Assembly (NCBI GenBank): GCA_947630585.1
Contig: CANRIE010000131.1
Location: 1-15,413 of the forward strand
Reading direction: 5' to 3'
From: an uncultured Bacilli bacterium
GTDB taxonomy: Bacteria; Bacillota_I; Bacilli_A; RF39; UBA660
DNA: 15,413 nt
Under the pieces are notes generated by a model. That model was given only the letters and a program-made list of their open reading frames with translations. It had not been told where the DNA came from and ran no database searches. Positions 6,703 through 14,310 of this stretch are shown here, piece by piece; positions within the stretch are counted from its first letter, which is position 1, and every line of letters begins with the position of its first letter. Both the position numbers and the translations under genes were made by a program.

Positions 6703-7203
6703 TTAAATTTCAAATTCAACAGAATTTAATTTAGAAATTTCAAAATCAGTTTCTTGAATTTCTTTATCAATCTCTTCTAGACGACTTTTTAATTTCTTAG
6801 GCTCAAAATTAACAACTTTACATTCAAAATATGAATTATTTACTTCGGTAACTCTTCTTTTGGAATTTTTTAATAAAAGTAATTGTTCATATAATGATTT
6901 TAATTTTCTTAGGTTAGTATTATCAACAATTGCTTGTTGTATAGTTCTTCCATCACTTAGTTTAAATAAGTTATTTTTTTCATATAAAGTTGCTTTTAAT
7001 TTTGATAACTTCTTAGTACTATCTTCAATCGCTTTAAAGTTTACATCAAACTCTTCTTTATAATCTTCTATGATGGTACTCCTGCCATTTAACTCTTCAA
7101 CTGATGTATTAACTGCATATCCCTTTAGATTGTAAATTAAATTATTTAAGTATCTTTCTTCTTCGGCTATAATTGCCATCAATGCTGAAATATTAGTTTT
7201 CAT
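6703..7203 (-). CDS. DIP1984-family coiled-coil protein
   Basis: This 166-residue cytosolic protein has long charged helices at both ends with heptad-like spacing. The pattern fits the DIP1984 family (also labelled septicolysin-like): an N-terminal helical hairpin, then KLSDGRTIQQAIVDNTNLRK where family members have a conserved DGxTLxxALAxRDxL segment, then RRVTEVNN and a C-terminal helix EEIDKEIQETDFEISKL matching the family's RELDxxIQxxNWxTEL end. No biochemical function is established that I know of. GGAG lies upstream of the ATG at 7203; an earlier ATG at 7213 stops after two codons. A terminator at 7249-7273 separates it from the upstream toxin-antitoxin pair, and it appears to be a single-gene unit. 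The family call is by motif pattern only. Confidence 0.65.
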   Translation of the reverse strand: MKTNISALMAIIAEEERYLNNLIYNLKGYAVNTSVEELNGRSTIIEDYKEEFDVNFKAIEDSTKKLSKLKATLYEKNNLFKLSDGRTIQQAIVDNTNLRKLKSLYEQLLLLKNSKRRVTEVNNSYFECKVVNFEPKKLKSRLEEIDKEIQETDFEISKLNSVEFEI

Positions 7204-7248
7204 TTTATTTCATCTCCTTTGATAGATATAATTTTAACATATTTTAAT

Positions 7249-7273
7249 TTAAAAAGGTCGCCTTAAAAGCGAC
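7249..7273 (-). terminator. Intrinsic terminator downstream of the toxin-antitoxin pair
   Basis: On the minus strand GTCGC pairs with GCGAC around a seven-base loop (TTTTAAG), followed by CTTTTTAAATT. It is the only GC-rich hairpin in this AT-rich interval and lies 130 bases after the stop at 7404. Confidence 0.6.
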
Positions 7274-7403
7274 AAATAATATTAGATTTTATAACTCAAA
7301 CATATATATATATATTTTCTCTATGTATTTTTCTCTAAATAAATTATATAGATTCCTCCATTGTAATTATATATAAAACTAGTTCCTATAAATTAACTAC
7401 AAT
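7274..7403. other. AT-rich 3' region between toxin candidate and terminator, no gene seen
   Basis: A GGAGG exists on the minus strand near 7352-7356, but every nearby ATG opens a frame of five codons or fewer. A (TA)n tract lies near 7301-7315. I see nothing I would call a gene here. Confidence 0.5.
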
Positions 7404-7766
7404 TTAACATGTTGCATGATTACTATCAAACCAAATAATATAAAAATGTTCATCCTCTCTAAAGCCAATTATTCTAAAAACTTTAGAAACTCTCATTGAA
7501 CGTATTACAACATCTTTTGATATAGATTTTGGCGTCTCATAATTTTTTAAAACTTCATATCTTAATCCTCTATGATTTTTTATTTCTTTCCATGTCAATG
7601 ATTCTATCTTTTTAGCATAATCGATAAATTCTTTTAATTCGTGTGTACTAAGTTTCCACAAAGGAAATTTATCATCACATTTAGAAAATTTTAAAGTGCA
7701 ATATTTGTCATCTTCGCTTTGTTTTAATTTGTATTCATCATTTTGGTGTTTATATTTAATACTCAT
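7404..7766 (-). CDS. Putative toxin of a Panacea toxin-antitoxin pair
   Basis: This 120-residue small, basic, cytosolic protein ends in FRIIGFREDEHFYIIWFDSNHATC. The C-terminal pattern of a beta strand pair followed by a WFDxxH-like end is one I associate with small proteins encoded beside Panacea antitoxins and RelE-like families, but I cannot assign a fold with confidence. No catalytic motif is obvious; the Lys/Arg-rich middle and the terminal Asp/His are candidates. Its ATG at 7766 overlaps the 3' end of the antitoxin gene by 11 bases, so the pair is translated from one message, antitoxin first. Toxin function is inferred from the partner, the overlap and the size. It could instead be an accessory protein without toxicity. 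Confidence 0.6.
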   Translation of the reverse strand: MSIKYKHQNDEYKLKQSEDDKYCTLKFSKCDDKFPLWKLSTHELKEFIDYAKKIESLTWKEIKNHRGLRYEVLKNYETPKSISKDVVIRSMRVSKVFRIIGFREDEHFYIIWFDSNHATC

Positions 7767-8226
7767 TTAATTTAGTTTTAAAAAACTCCTTCATACTATT
7801 TTTAGTAATGACTACATGACAAACATCACCAGGTTGATAGCCTTTTCGGGCATTAATCCAAGGTGTTTCTTTATGGGTTAACTCTTCTAAATATTTACCA
7901 TCATATATACCAAAAGTGGCCCAAATATCATATAAAAAATCAACAATATTGCTTTCAAATTCAGGAATAGTATTTATATCTGGAGCTCCGATTGCATTGC
8001 ATCCATATACACGATATTTTTCATATATTTCTGGATTGGCTGGTCCATGAGCCCAGGCTTGAAAATCCTCTTTAAATAATGGCTTATCATACATTGCTAA
8101 ATAATATCCTTGAGCATAATAAAGTATTTTTTGCAATTTTAATGGTGTTATTGTACTACCTGAATCTCTATCTACAATATTTAAAAAGAAAATAGCAACA
8201 TCAAAAATATTAATTTTTTTTCTCAT
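7756..8226 (-). CDS. Panacea-domain (DUF4065, SocA/GepA-like) antitoxin
   Basis: This 156-residue protein is nearly all Panacea domain. It shows the hallmark TPLKLQKILYYAQGYYLA at 27-44, then FKEDFQAWAHGPANPEIYEKYR at about 51-72 and a C-terminal LEELTHKETPWINAR at about 118-132. Panacea proteins are antitoxins that neutralise many unrelated toxin types (toxin-antitoxin systems of the PanAT kind), and the Caulobacter relative SocA is a proteolytic adaptor for its toxin. The start at 8226 is set by GGAGGT five bases upstream. A longer frame from 8310 would begin upstream of the predicted transcription start and is rejected. It has its own strong promoter and is followed by the overlapping toxin candidate, the usual order for autoregulated antitoxins. 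Confidence 0.9.
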   Translation of the reverse strand: MRKKINIFDVAIFFLNIVDRDSGSTITPLKLQKILYYAQGYYLAMYDKPLFKEDFQAWAHGPANPEIYEKYRVYGCNAIGAPDINTIPEFESNIVDFLYDIWATFGIYDGKYLEELTHKETPWINARKGYQPGDVCHVVITKNSMKEFFKTKLNEY

Positions 8227-8288
8227 ATTATACCTCCAAAAGTTATTCTTATTTTTCTTAATATTATGATAACACGAATTAGCACAAT

Positions 8289-8317
8289 ATTCTAGCATTT
8301 TTTTTAACACTTGACAA
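8289..8317 (-). promoter_or_regulatory. Sigma-A promoter of the Panacea operon
   Basis: On the minus strand TTGTCA (8317-8312), exactly 17 bases, then TAGAAT (8294-8289); each box has 5/6 matches. The start near 8282 gives a leader of about 56 bases. Short direct repeats around 8270-8290 (ACACGAA and GCACAAT, about ten bases apart) could be an operator, but this is weak. Confidence 0.65.
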
Positions 8318-8413
8318 CCCCCTTCATGTATAAAATATGTATTTTTTTTATTGTAGCAATCTTTATTAGAAATCTTTGTCGAAAAATGAATTCTAAATGT
8401 TAAATTAAGTCAC

Positions 8414-8437
8414 AAAAAAACCTTGCATAACAAGGTT
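8414..8437 (-). terminator. Intrinsic terminator after tRNA-Ala
   Basis: On the minus strand AACCTTG and CAAGGTT form a seven-pair stem around TTATG, followed by a run of T. It lies 11 bases beyond the CCA end of the tRNA gene and would also end any read-through from the pheST-hisS operon. Confidence 0.85.
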
Positions 8438-8447
8438 AATTACAATT

Positions 8448-8523
8448 TGGTGGAGCATAGGAGGATCGAACTCCTGACCTTCACGGTGCAAACGTGACGC
8501 TCTCCCAGCTGAGCTAATGCCCC
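8448..8523 (-). tRNA. tRNA-Ala (anticodon UGC)
   Basis: This is a 76-base tRNA gene. Read on the minus strand it starts GGGGCAT and ends ATGCTCC-A-CCA, with CCA encoded. The acceptor stem contains the G3:U70 wobble pair that identifies tRNA-Ala. The anticodon arm TCACG-TTTGCAC-CGTGA gives anticodon TGC. The D arm (GCTCAGCTGGGAGAGC) and T arm (AGGAGTTCGATCCTCCT) are canonical. It decodes GCN alanine codons. It has its own promoter and terminator but lies in line with hisS. Confidence 0.97.
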
Positions 8524-8555
8524 AAATACAATTCTAATGCCAAACGACATATAGA

Positions 8556-8585
8556 ATTATATTATAAAATATAGGGAATTGTCAA
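8556..8585 (-). promoter_or_regulatory. Consensus sigma-A promoter of tRNA-Ala
   Basis: On the minus strand, perfect TTGACA (8585-8580) and perfect TATAAT (8561-8556) are separated by 18 bases. The start near 8549 leaves a 5' leader of about 26 bases to be trimmed by RNase P. A second overlapping TATAAT at 8566-8561 is spaced too closely to the -35 box. Confidence 0.8.
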
Positions 8586-8596
8586 TAAGAAATTAA

Positions 8597-9874
8597 TTAT
8601 TTTTTGAAAAAATTAACTAATTCAGTAGTTTTTAAACTAATTTCTTCTTTCGTTTCCATATTTTTAAGTTTTAAAATACCACTTTCAATCTCATTACTAC
8701 CAACTATACTTATATAATTGATGTGTTCAGAATCAGCATACTCAAAACATTTTGAAACTTTTTTCTTATTCATTTCAATTAAGACTTTAATATTATTTCT
8801 TCTTAGTTCAGTTGCTAGTTTTAAACATTCAATATTAGTATCAAGTGGGACTAAATATAAATCAATTAAACTAGTCTTTTTCATACTATCTTTTAAAATT
8901 GTATAAATTGGTTCAATTCCAAATGATAAACCAACAGCTGGATATAAATTTCCATTATCCATAAAATCAGTAATAATTTTATTGTACCTTCCACCTGCAC
9001 CAAGAGCACAAGAAAGTCTTTCTTCTTTATCATAGAACTCAAATACTACTCCTGTGTAAATCGTAAGCCCTCTTGCAAGTGTTGGCGTAAACTTGCAATC
9101 ATTAATTATTCCTAACTCTTCTAAATAGCCATTTAATTCTTTTAATTCTTTTAAACCATCACTTATATCTTGATTAGTTGTATCTTGAAATTTATTTTCA
9201 TATTCTAAAAAACTATATTTAAAACTTTCAAGTAAACTATCAATTACATCCCTATTTAAATCAAGATTTTCTAACATTTCAATTAATTCAGCTTGACTTA
9301 CTTTTTCAAGTTTATCAATTACACCAATAACGGAACTTATTTTTTCATCAAGAATTCCTGCTTCTTTAATTAACCCTGTCATTAACTTTCGATTATTATA
9401 TTTAACAAAAACCTGAATTCCTAACTCTTTATAAGTTTCAATTGCCATTAAGATTTGTTCAGCTTCTATAATTCTATTATCAATTCCTACAACATCAATA
9501 TCAGATTGATAAAATTCTCTAGTTCTACCTAATTTCACTGGACCATTTCGAAATACTTTGCCAATTTCATAACGTCTAAAGGGTAATCTTAAATCTTTAT
9601 TAAGTCCAATTACTTTACAAAATGGAACTGTTAAATCATATCTTAAACCAAGATTTCTTTCCCCTTGATCTTTTAATTTATAAATTTCATTTAATATCTC
9701 AGCATCACTCGAATACTTATAAGCTAGTAAATCATAATAATTTAAAATTGGAGTTTCAAGAGGAAGATAACCATATTTTTCAAAACTTGTTCTTAAAGTA
9801 TTGATTATTTTATTTCGAATCGCTTGTTCTTCCGGTAGAAAATCAAAAGTCCCTTTTAAATTCATTAATTTCAT
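8597..9874 (-). CDS. hisS: Histidyl-tRNA synthetase
   Basis: This 425-residue class II synthetase makes His-tRNA(His) from His, ATP and tRNA in the cytosol. Motif 1 lies at about 38-55, motif 2 RRYEIGKVFRNGP at 100-112, followed by REFYQSDIDVVG. The histidine-binding segment LARGLTIYTGVVFEF is at 266-280; the common form has DYY where this protein has TIY. GAGGRY is at 292-297, motif 3 AVGLSFGIEPIY at 313-324, and the anticodon-binding domain covers about 335-425. GGTGAT precedes the ATG, and it begins seven bases after the pheT stop, so it is the last protein gene of the Phe T-box operon. The catalytic motifs and normal length point to true HisRS, not HisZ. Confidence 0.95.
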   Translation of the reverse strand: MKLMNLKGTFDFLPEEQAIRNKIINTLRTSFEKYGYLPLETPILNYYDLLAYKYSSDAEILNEIYKLKDQGERNLGLRYDLTVPFCKVIGLNKDLRLPFRRYEIGKVFRNGPVKLGRTREFYQSDIDVVGIDNRIIEAEQILMAIETYKELGIQVFVKYNNRKLMTGLIKEAGILDEKISSVIGVIDKLEKVSQAELIEMLENLDLNRDVIDSLLESFKYSFLEYENKFQDTTNQDISDGLKELKELNGYLEELGIINDCKFTPTLARGLTIYTGVVFEFYDKEERLSCALGAGGRYNKIITDFMDNGNLYPAVGLSFGIEPIYTILKDSMKKTSLIDLYLVPLDTNIECLKLATELRRNNIKVLIEMNKKKVSKCFEYADSEHINYISIVGSNEIESGILKLKNMETKEEISLKTTELVNFFKK

Positions 9875-9881
9875 AAATCAC

Positions 9882-12245
9882 CTACTTATCTCTTACTTCA
9901 CATTTAAATTTATTTTTAATTCCTTCAATTATCTTATTAAATATTTCCATGACTTCATCATCAGTTAAAGTCCTATTCATATCATTAAAAGTTAATTTGA
10001 AAGCTAATGACTTTTTATCTTTAGCAATTTTATCTCCTTGATAGCAATCAAAGATTTCAATATCCCGTAGTAACTTGCCACCTAATCTTTTAATTTCTTT
10101 TTGAACGTCACTTGCTATGATATCTTTATCTAAAATGAAAGCAACATCTTTTAAAATATTTGGATATTTACTAATTTCAGCAACTTGAATACCTTTAACT
10201 CTGTTTTCAAGTAATTTATTAATTGATAACTCTAAAACGTAAATATCATCTTTATTAAAACTTGGAGCAATTTTTCCGATTATTCCAACCGTCTTGCCAT
10301 TTACAACAACACTTGCACTTTGATAAGGATGTAATTCTTTTGGTAAATTCTCGGTAACTAAACTATATCTATCTTGATAACCTAAATAATCAAGTAAATC
10401 TTCAAGAATACCTTTTATATCATAGAAATTAAATTTAATAGTTTCAAAACCATATTTGGATTCTCCAGCAAGTAAAGCCGCAAGACGCATTTCTTCTTTA
10501 TATTCCCCGTTTTCTTTATAGAATCCATTACCCATTTCAAATATATGAATATCGTTTATTCCTCTTGCTTTATTATAAGTATAAATATTCATCAAAGAAG
10601 CAAGTAAACTATATCGCATTACAGCATGTTCATCAGTCATTGGGTCTAAAACTTTAACCATTTCTTTAGGTTCAACTTGAAAGTATGGGAACTCAGATTC
10701 TCTAATTAAAGCATAACTTAAACATTCATTTAAACCTAAATCAGCCATTTTATGTTTGATTTCTCGGTAGGTTTTATTGAATTTTCCTGGTTTAAGAGGT
10801 ACAGTTGGAAGTTTACCAACAATGTTTTCAAGTCCATAGAATCTTCCAACTTCTTCAATTAAATCTTCTTTAATTGAAATATCAATTCTTCTTGTTGGAA
10901 CTGTAACTTTTAAAGTATCTCCTTTTACTTTAACTTGGAATTTTAAATTTTCTAAAATTTCAACTACTCTCTCTTTTGGTATTTCAAGTCCTAAAACTTT
11001 ATTGATTTTATCAAATGTTATTTCAATTTCTTTATCATCTTTATTTTCTTTGTCATAAATAACCAAACCAGTTTGAACCTTAGCATCAGCATATTTTTCT
11101 AGCAAGTTACAACATCTTTCAATTGCTAAATAAGTTCTTTTTGGGTCAAGTCCTTTTTCAAACCGATTACTTGCTTCACTTCTTAAAATTCTTTTAGATG
11201 TTTGTCTAATTTTTACATTATTAAAAATTGCACTTTCAATCATGATGTTTTTGGTGTTAAGAGTAATTTCAGTATCAAGTCCTCCCATAACTCCAGCAAG
11301 GCCAATAGATTTTCCGTGACTTGCTATTACAATATCAGAACTGCTTAAAGTTCTCTCACACTTATCAAGAGTTGTTAATTTTTCATTGTCACTTGCGTTT
11401 CTTACTGTTAACTCACCATTTAAAGTATCTGCATCATAAAAATGCAAAGGTTGCCCCGTTTCTAACATGACATAGTTTGAAATATCAACAACATTATTAA
11501 TTGGTCTTATACCACTAGCAATAAGACGTTTTTTAATAAAATCTGGGCTTTCTTTAATTTCTACACCTTTTACACTTTTAGCAAGAAATAAGGTACAATC
11601 AGGAGTTTCAACATTAACTTTAAAAGTTTTATTAATGTCTTCTCCACTTTCTTTATAAGAAGTCTCCATTTCTTTAACATCTTTATTATATAAAGCCCCA
11701 ACTTCATAGGCCATTCCTAAAATACTAAGTAAGTCGCCACGATTACTTGTAAGTTCAAAATCAATTACTTCATCATCAAGTCCTAAATATTTGATTGGGT
11801 CACTTCCTACTTTCGCATCTTCCCCTAACTCACAAATACCATTTATATCTTCATCATGTAAATATTTTTTATCAAGTCCAAGTTCAAATAAAGCACATAG
11901 CATGCCATTAGATTCTACTCCTCTAATGTTACTTTTCTTAATTGTAATTTCAGGTAAAACGGCTCCAGGCTTGGCAACAATTACTTTTAACCCCTTTCTA
12001 ACATTGGGAGCACCACAAACAATCTGCAGTTTCTCATCACCCGTATCAACAAGAGTTACATGAAGATGATCACTATCAGGATGAGGATTGCATTCTAAAA
12101 CTTCTCCAATTACTAAACCACTGGCATTAATTAAAGGCTCTGAGCTATCATATTCATTCCCAATTCTTGTCATATCATCAGCTAAAGTTTTATAATCAAC
12201 TGGTAAATCAACATAATCTTTTAAAAATTTTGTACTTAATTTCAT
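9882..12245 (-). CDS. pheT: Phenylalanyl-tRNA synthetase beta subunit
   Basis: This 787-residue protein is near the usual bacterial length (about 800). In order: an EMAP-type tRNA-binding domain at about 39-150 (IVCGAPNVRKGLKVIVAKPG and SNGMLCALFELGL), the B3/B4 editing domain at about 200-380 that clears mischarged Tyr, the B5 domain at about 395-470, a class II-like core without catalysis (DPMTDEHAVMRYSLL), and a C-terminal FDX-ACB anticodon-binding domain from SKYPNILKDVAFI to the end. It pairs with PheS as an alpha2-beta2 enzyme charging tRNA-Phe. The ATG at 12245 (MKLSTKFLKDYVDLP) fits homologues and follows the pheS stop by one base; a frame from 12278 would add 11 residues inside pheS and is less likely. 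Confidence 0.95.
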   Translation of the reverse strand: MKLSTKFLKDYVDLPVDYKTLADDMTRIGNEYDSSEPLINASGLVIGEVLECNPHPDSDHLHVTLVDTGDEKLQIVCGAPNVRKGLKVIVAKPGAVLPEITIKKSNIRGVESNGMLCALFELGLDKKYLHDEDINGICELGEDAKVGSDPIKYLGLDDEVIDFELTSNRGDLLSILGMAYEVGALYNKDVKEMETSYKESGEDINKTFKVNVETPDCTLFLAKSVKGVEIKESPDFIKKRLIASGIRPINNVVDISNYVMLETGQPLHFYDADTLNGELTVRNASDNEKLTTLDKCERTLSSSDIVIASHGKSIGLAGVMGGLDTEITLNTKNIMIESAIFNNVKIRQTSKRILRSEASNRFEKGLDPKRTYLAIERCCNLLEKYADAKVQTGLVIYDKENKDDKEIEITFDKINKVLGLEIPKERVVEILENLKFQVKVKGDTLKVTVPTRRIDISIKEDLIEEVGRFYGLENIVGKLPTVPLKPGKFNKTYREIKHKMADLGLNECLSYALIRESEFPYFQVEPKEMVKVLDPMTDEHAVMRYSLLASLMNIYTYNKARGINDIHIFEMGNGFYKENGEYKEEMRLAALLAGESKYGFETIKFNFYDIKGILEDLLDYLGYQDRYSLVTENLPKELHPYQSASVVVNGKTVGIIGKIAPSFNKDDIYVLELSINKLLENRVKGIQVAEISKYPNILKDVAFILDKDIIASDVQKEIKRLGGKLLRDIEIFDCYQGDKIAKDKKSLAFKLTFNDMNRTLTDDEVMEIFNKIIEGIKNKFKCEVRDK

Positions 12246-12246
12246 C

Positions 12247-13281
12247 TTAATCAACATCCTTTCTATCAAATTGTTCAAGGAATCTTATATCATTAGTATA
12301 AATTTGTCTAATATCTGTAATTCCATATTTAAACATTGCAAATCTATCAATTCCAGGTCCAAAAGCAAACCCGGTATATTTATCTGGATCATATCCTGAC
12401 ATTCTTAAAACATTAGGATGCACTACTCCGGCACCTAGTACCTCAATCCAACCTGTTTGTTTGCATAAACTACATCCTTTACCTCCACATTTAAAGCAAG
12501 TAACATCAACTTCACATGAAGGTTCCGTAAATGGGAAATAACTAGGACGAAACCTGACATTCGTTTTTTCTCCAAGTAACTTTTTAGCAAATAACTCTAA
12601 AGTTCCTTTTAAGTCAGCAAGAGAAATATCTTCGCCTACTACTAATCCTTCAAATTGCATGAATTGATGTGAATGAGTTGCATCATCATCTCTTCTATAT
12701 ACTTTTCCAGGGCAAACTATTCTTAAAGGTTCTTTATTAACATTTGCTTCCATCGTTCTTACTTGAGCAGGAGATGTATGTGGTCTTAATAAATAATCTT
12801 TATCTAAATAGAACGTATCTTGAGCATCTCTTGCTGGATGCCCTTCTGGTAAATTAAGTTTTGTAAAGTTATTCATATCCGTATCTATTTCAGGACCTGA
12901 TACAACATCATATCCCATTGAAACAAACAAGTCTTCTAACTCTTCAACAACTCTAGTCATTGGGTGAATACTGCCCTTCATTCTTCTTCTACTAGGTAGT
13001 GTTATATCAATTTTTTCTTGATTTAATTTTTCTTCTAATAGTTTCTTTTCAAGACTTTCTTCTTCACTTGTTAAAATACTTGCAACACTTTCTTTAATTT
13101 CATTTAAAAACTTTCCATATTCCCGTTTTTCTTCATTAGGTAATTCTTTCATTTTTAAACTTAAATTAGTAACTACTCCACTTTTACCTAAATATTTAGC
13201 TTTAATATTAGCTAAATCATTTTTATTATTTATATTTTCTAAATCACTTTTTAAATTTTTAATTATATCTTCTCTTTCCAT
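12247..13281 (-). CDS. pheS: Phenylalanyl-tRNA synthetase alpha subunit
   Basis: This 344-residue protein has exactly the length of B. subtilis PheS. Residues 1-90 form the coiled-coil tRNA-binding arm. The class II catalytic domain follows, with HTSPAQVRTME near 168-178, motif 2 VYRRDDDATHSHQFMQFEG at 194-212, a four-Cys knuckle CFKCGGKGCSLC at 262-273, GWIEVLGAG, and motif 3 GFAFGPGIDRFAM at 304-316. It forms Phe-AMP and charges tRNA-Phe with PheT. Two starts are possible. The ATG at 13281 has GGAGG five bases upstream and gives the family length; the one at 13293 adds four residues and has GGTGG upstream. Either way it overlaps the end of the hydrolase gene by 19 or 31 bases. Confidence 0.95.
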   Translation of the reverse strand: MEREDIIKNLKSDLENINNKNDLANIKAKYLGKSGVVTNLSLKMKELPNEEKREYGKFLNEIKESVASILTSEEESLEKKLLEEKLNQEKIDITLPSRRRMKGSIHPMTRVVEELEDLFVSMGYDVVSGPEIDTDMNNFTKLNLPEGHPARDAQDTFYLDKDYLLRPHTSPAQVRTMEANVNKEPLRIVCPGKVYRRDDDATHSHQFMQFEGLVVGEDISLADLKGTLELFAKKLLGEKTNVRFRPSYFPFTEPSCEVDVTCFKCGGKGCSLCKQTGWIEVLGAGVVHPNVLRMSGYDPDKYTGFAFGPGIDRFAMFKYGITDIRQIYTNDIRFLEQFDRKDVD

Positions 13282-13979
13282 ATTTTCCTCCATTTATTTC
13301 CACCTTTTAAAAATAATTTAATATATAAGGCGATTTTCTCTTTCCTTTCATTTTTATCTGAACTTTCAAATATAGTATGTTTTTCTCCTTCTAAATATGT
13401 TAAATATTTTTTATCACTTTTTAAGTTATCATAAATCTCTTTTGGCGTCTCAAGTGGTATTACCCTATCTAATTCGCTTTGTAAAATCAAAGTTTCTTTA
13501 TCAATTTTACTAAAACAATCATAGTATTCTTTAACTAGTTTAGTAAATTCTAAAAAGAAAGGAATTGATGTATGTAATACTTTATCAAATACTTCTATAT
13601 AGTCTTTATAATCTTTATTTTCAAGGATATTAACTATATCTTGTTTTAATTTAATTTTAATATATGGCGAATTAATAAATACTATTTTTTTAACTTCATA
13701 ATATTTTGAGCCAACGTAACTTGCAAGAATTCCTCCCATACTATGACCTATTACATAAATAATTTTATATCCATGATTAATTAAAGTTTCTAATTCTTTA
13801 TCAATAAAGTTTATCCAATCACGATATTCAACTTTTTGAAAGTTTTCTCCTTTATAATGTCCTGGCAAAGTTCTAGCAAAAACATCATACTCTTTATCAT
13901 AAGTTAAATAATCTTGTAAACATTCATTATCAGCTAAACTTCCTAAAAAACCATGAATAATCAATATTGCTTTTTTCAT
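13263..13979 (-). CDS. Alpha/beta hydrolase (carboxylesterase/lysophospholipase-like)
   Basis: This 238-residue cytosolic serine hydrolase has the oxyanion-hole segment HGFLGS at 9-14, the nucleophile elbow GHSMGG with Ser80, a likely acid Asp171 (SELDRVIP) and catalytic His201 (GEKHTIF), with a helical cap at about 105-160. Size and layout resemble the small Est30-type carboxylesterases of bacilli; the substrate is unknown. The ATG at 13979 has AGGAG just upstream. A frame from 14027 would start inside the T-box terminator and is rejected. It is the first gene after the Phe T-box and its last codons overlap the pheS start, so it is expressed with PheRS. No signal peptide is present. The basic tail GGNKWRKIWKEKI is forced by the overlap and may not be functional. 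Confidence 0.9.
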   Translation of the reverse strand: MKKAILIIHGFLGSLADNECLQDYLTYDKEYDVFARTLPGHYKGENFQKVEYRDWINFIDKELETLINHGYKIIYVIGHSMGGILASYVGSKYYEVKKIVFINSPYIKIKLKQDIVNILENKDYKDYIEVFDKVLHTSIPFFLEFTKLVKEYYDCFSKIDKETLILQSELDRVIPLETPKEIYDNLKSDKKYLTYLEGEKHTIFESSDKNERKEKIALYIKLFLKGGNKWRKIWKEKI

Positions 13980-13991
13980 ATCTACTCCTAA

Positions 13992-14039
13992 CAAAATAAA
14001 AAGAATGGCAATAGGAGTGCATAGCACGGTACCATCCTT
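13992..14039 (-). terminator. T-box regulated terminator hairpin
   Basis: On the minus strand AAGGATGGTA pairs with TTGCCATTCTT (about ten pairs, with G-U pairs and one unpaired base), followed by TTTTTATTTTG. It uses the same AGGATGG bases as the antiterminator, so the two folds exclude each other. It ends just ahead of the AGGAG site of the hydrolase gene. Confidence 0.85.
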
Positions 14040-14184
14040 TATTTTTCTTAATTATCTTAACGCGATTAACGATTTATTTTAGAAAGTGAATTCATCAATT
14101 CTTAGTTATTAGTTTGCACCTACCACTAACTCTCTTTAAACTTTAAAAAGATTACTACTCTTTCCTCTTCAATAACTTAAATAC
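13992..14184 (-). promoter_or_regulatory. T-box riboswitch, phenylalanine specifier (UUC)
   Basis: The leader of the hydrolase-pheS-pheT-hisS operon, read on the minus strand. Stem I opens with GAAGAGGAAAGAGTAGTAAT, whose GGAAAG pairs with CTTTCT at its 3' side. The specifier loop carries TTC (14090-14088) followed by A, a phenylalanine codon. The apical part includes GGTAGGTGCAAACTAAT, the usual AG-bulge/distal-loop region. The antiterminator is AGGA, a seven-base bulge TGGTACC, then GTGC-TAT-GCAC and TCCT; the bulge starts UGGU, complementary to the ACCA end of tRNA-Phe. Uncharged tRNA-Phe would stabilise the antiterminator and allow read-through; charged tRNA leads to termination. Confidence 0.92.
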
Positions 14185-14190
14185 AAGCAT

Positions 14191-14219
14191 ATTATAACAT
14201 CTATCTTTTTACTTGTAAA
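14191..14219 (-). promoter_or_regulatory. Sigma-A promoter of the Phe T-box operon
   Basis: On the minus strand TTTACA (14219-14214), 17 bases, then perfect TATAAT (14196-14191). The start near 14184 is about ten bases before T-box stem I. The -35 box lies 7 bases from the proposed insertion-sequence end at 14227, so the bases upstream of the promoter now belong to the element. Confidence 0.75.
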
Positions 14220-14226
14220 TAAGTTT

Positions 14227-14260
14227 TGACACTTTTTGTAAATAATTCTTGAAAATGTCA
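14227..14260. repeat. Probable left terminal/sub-terminal inverted repeat of the insertion sequence
   Basis: TGACA-c-TTTT at 14227-14236 and AAAATGTCA at 14252-14260 are inverted copies differing by one extra base, separated by 15 AT-rich bases. Such paired blocks near an element end are typical transposase binding sites. Comparison with the unseen right end would settle the boundary. Confidence 0.5.
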
Positions 14261-14310
14261 TTGTATAAATATTAAGGAATTAAGTCATACTATATGTAGG
14301 TGATGAAAGT

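Noticed and set aside
8311..8336. Plus-strand TTGACA followed by TAAAAT, facing the tRNA gene region.
   Set aside because: The spacer is only 14 bases and no plus-strand gene follows; the same bases form the reverse, well-spaced promoter of the Panacea operon.
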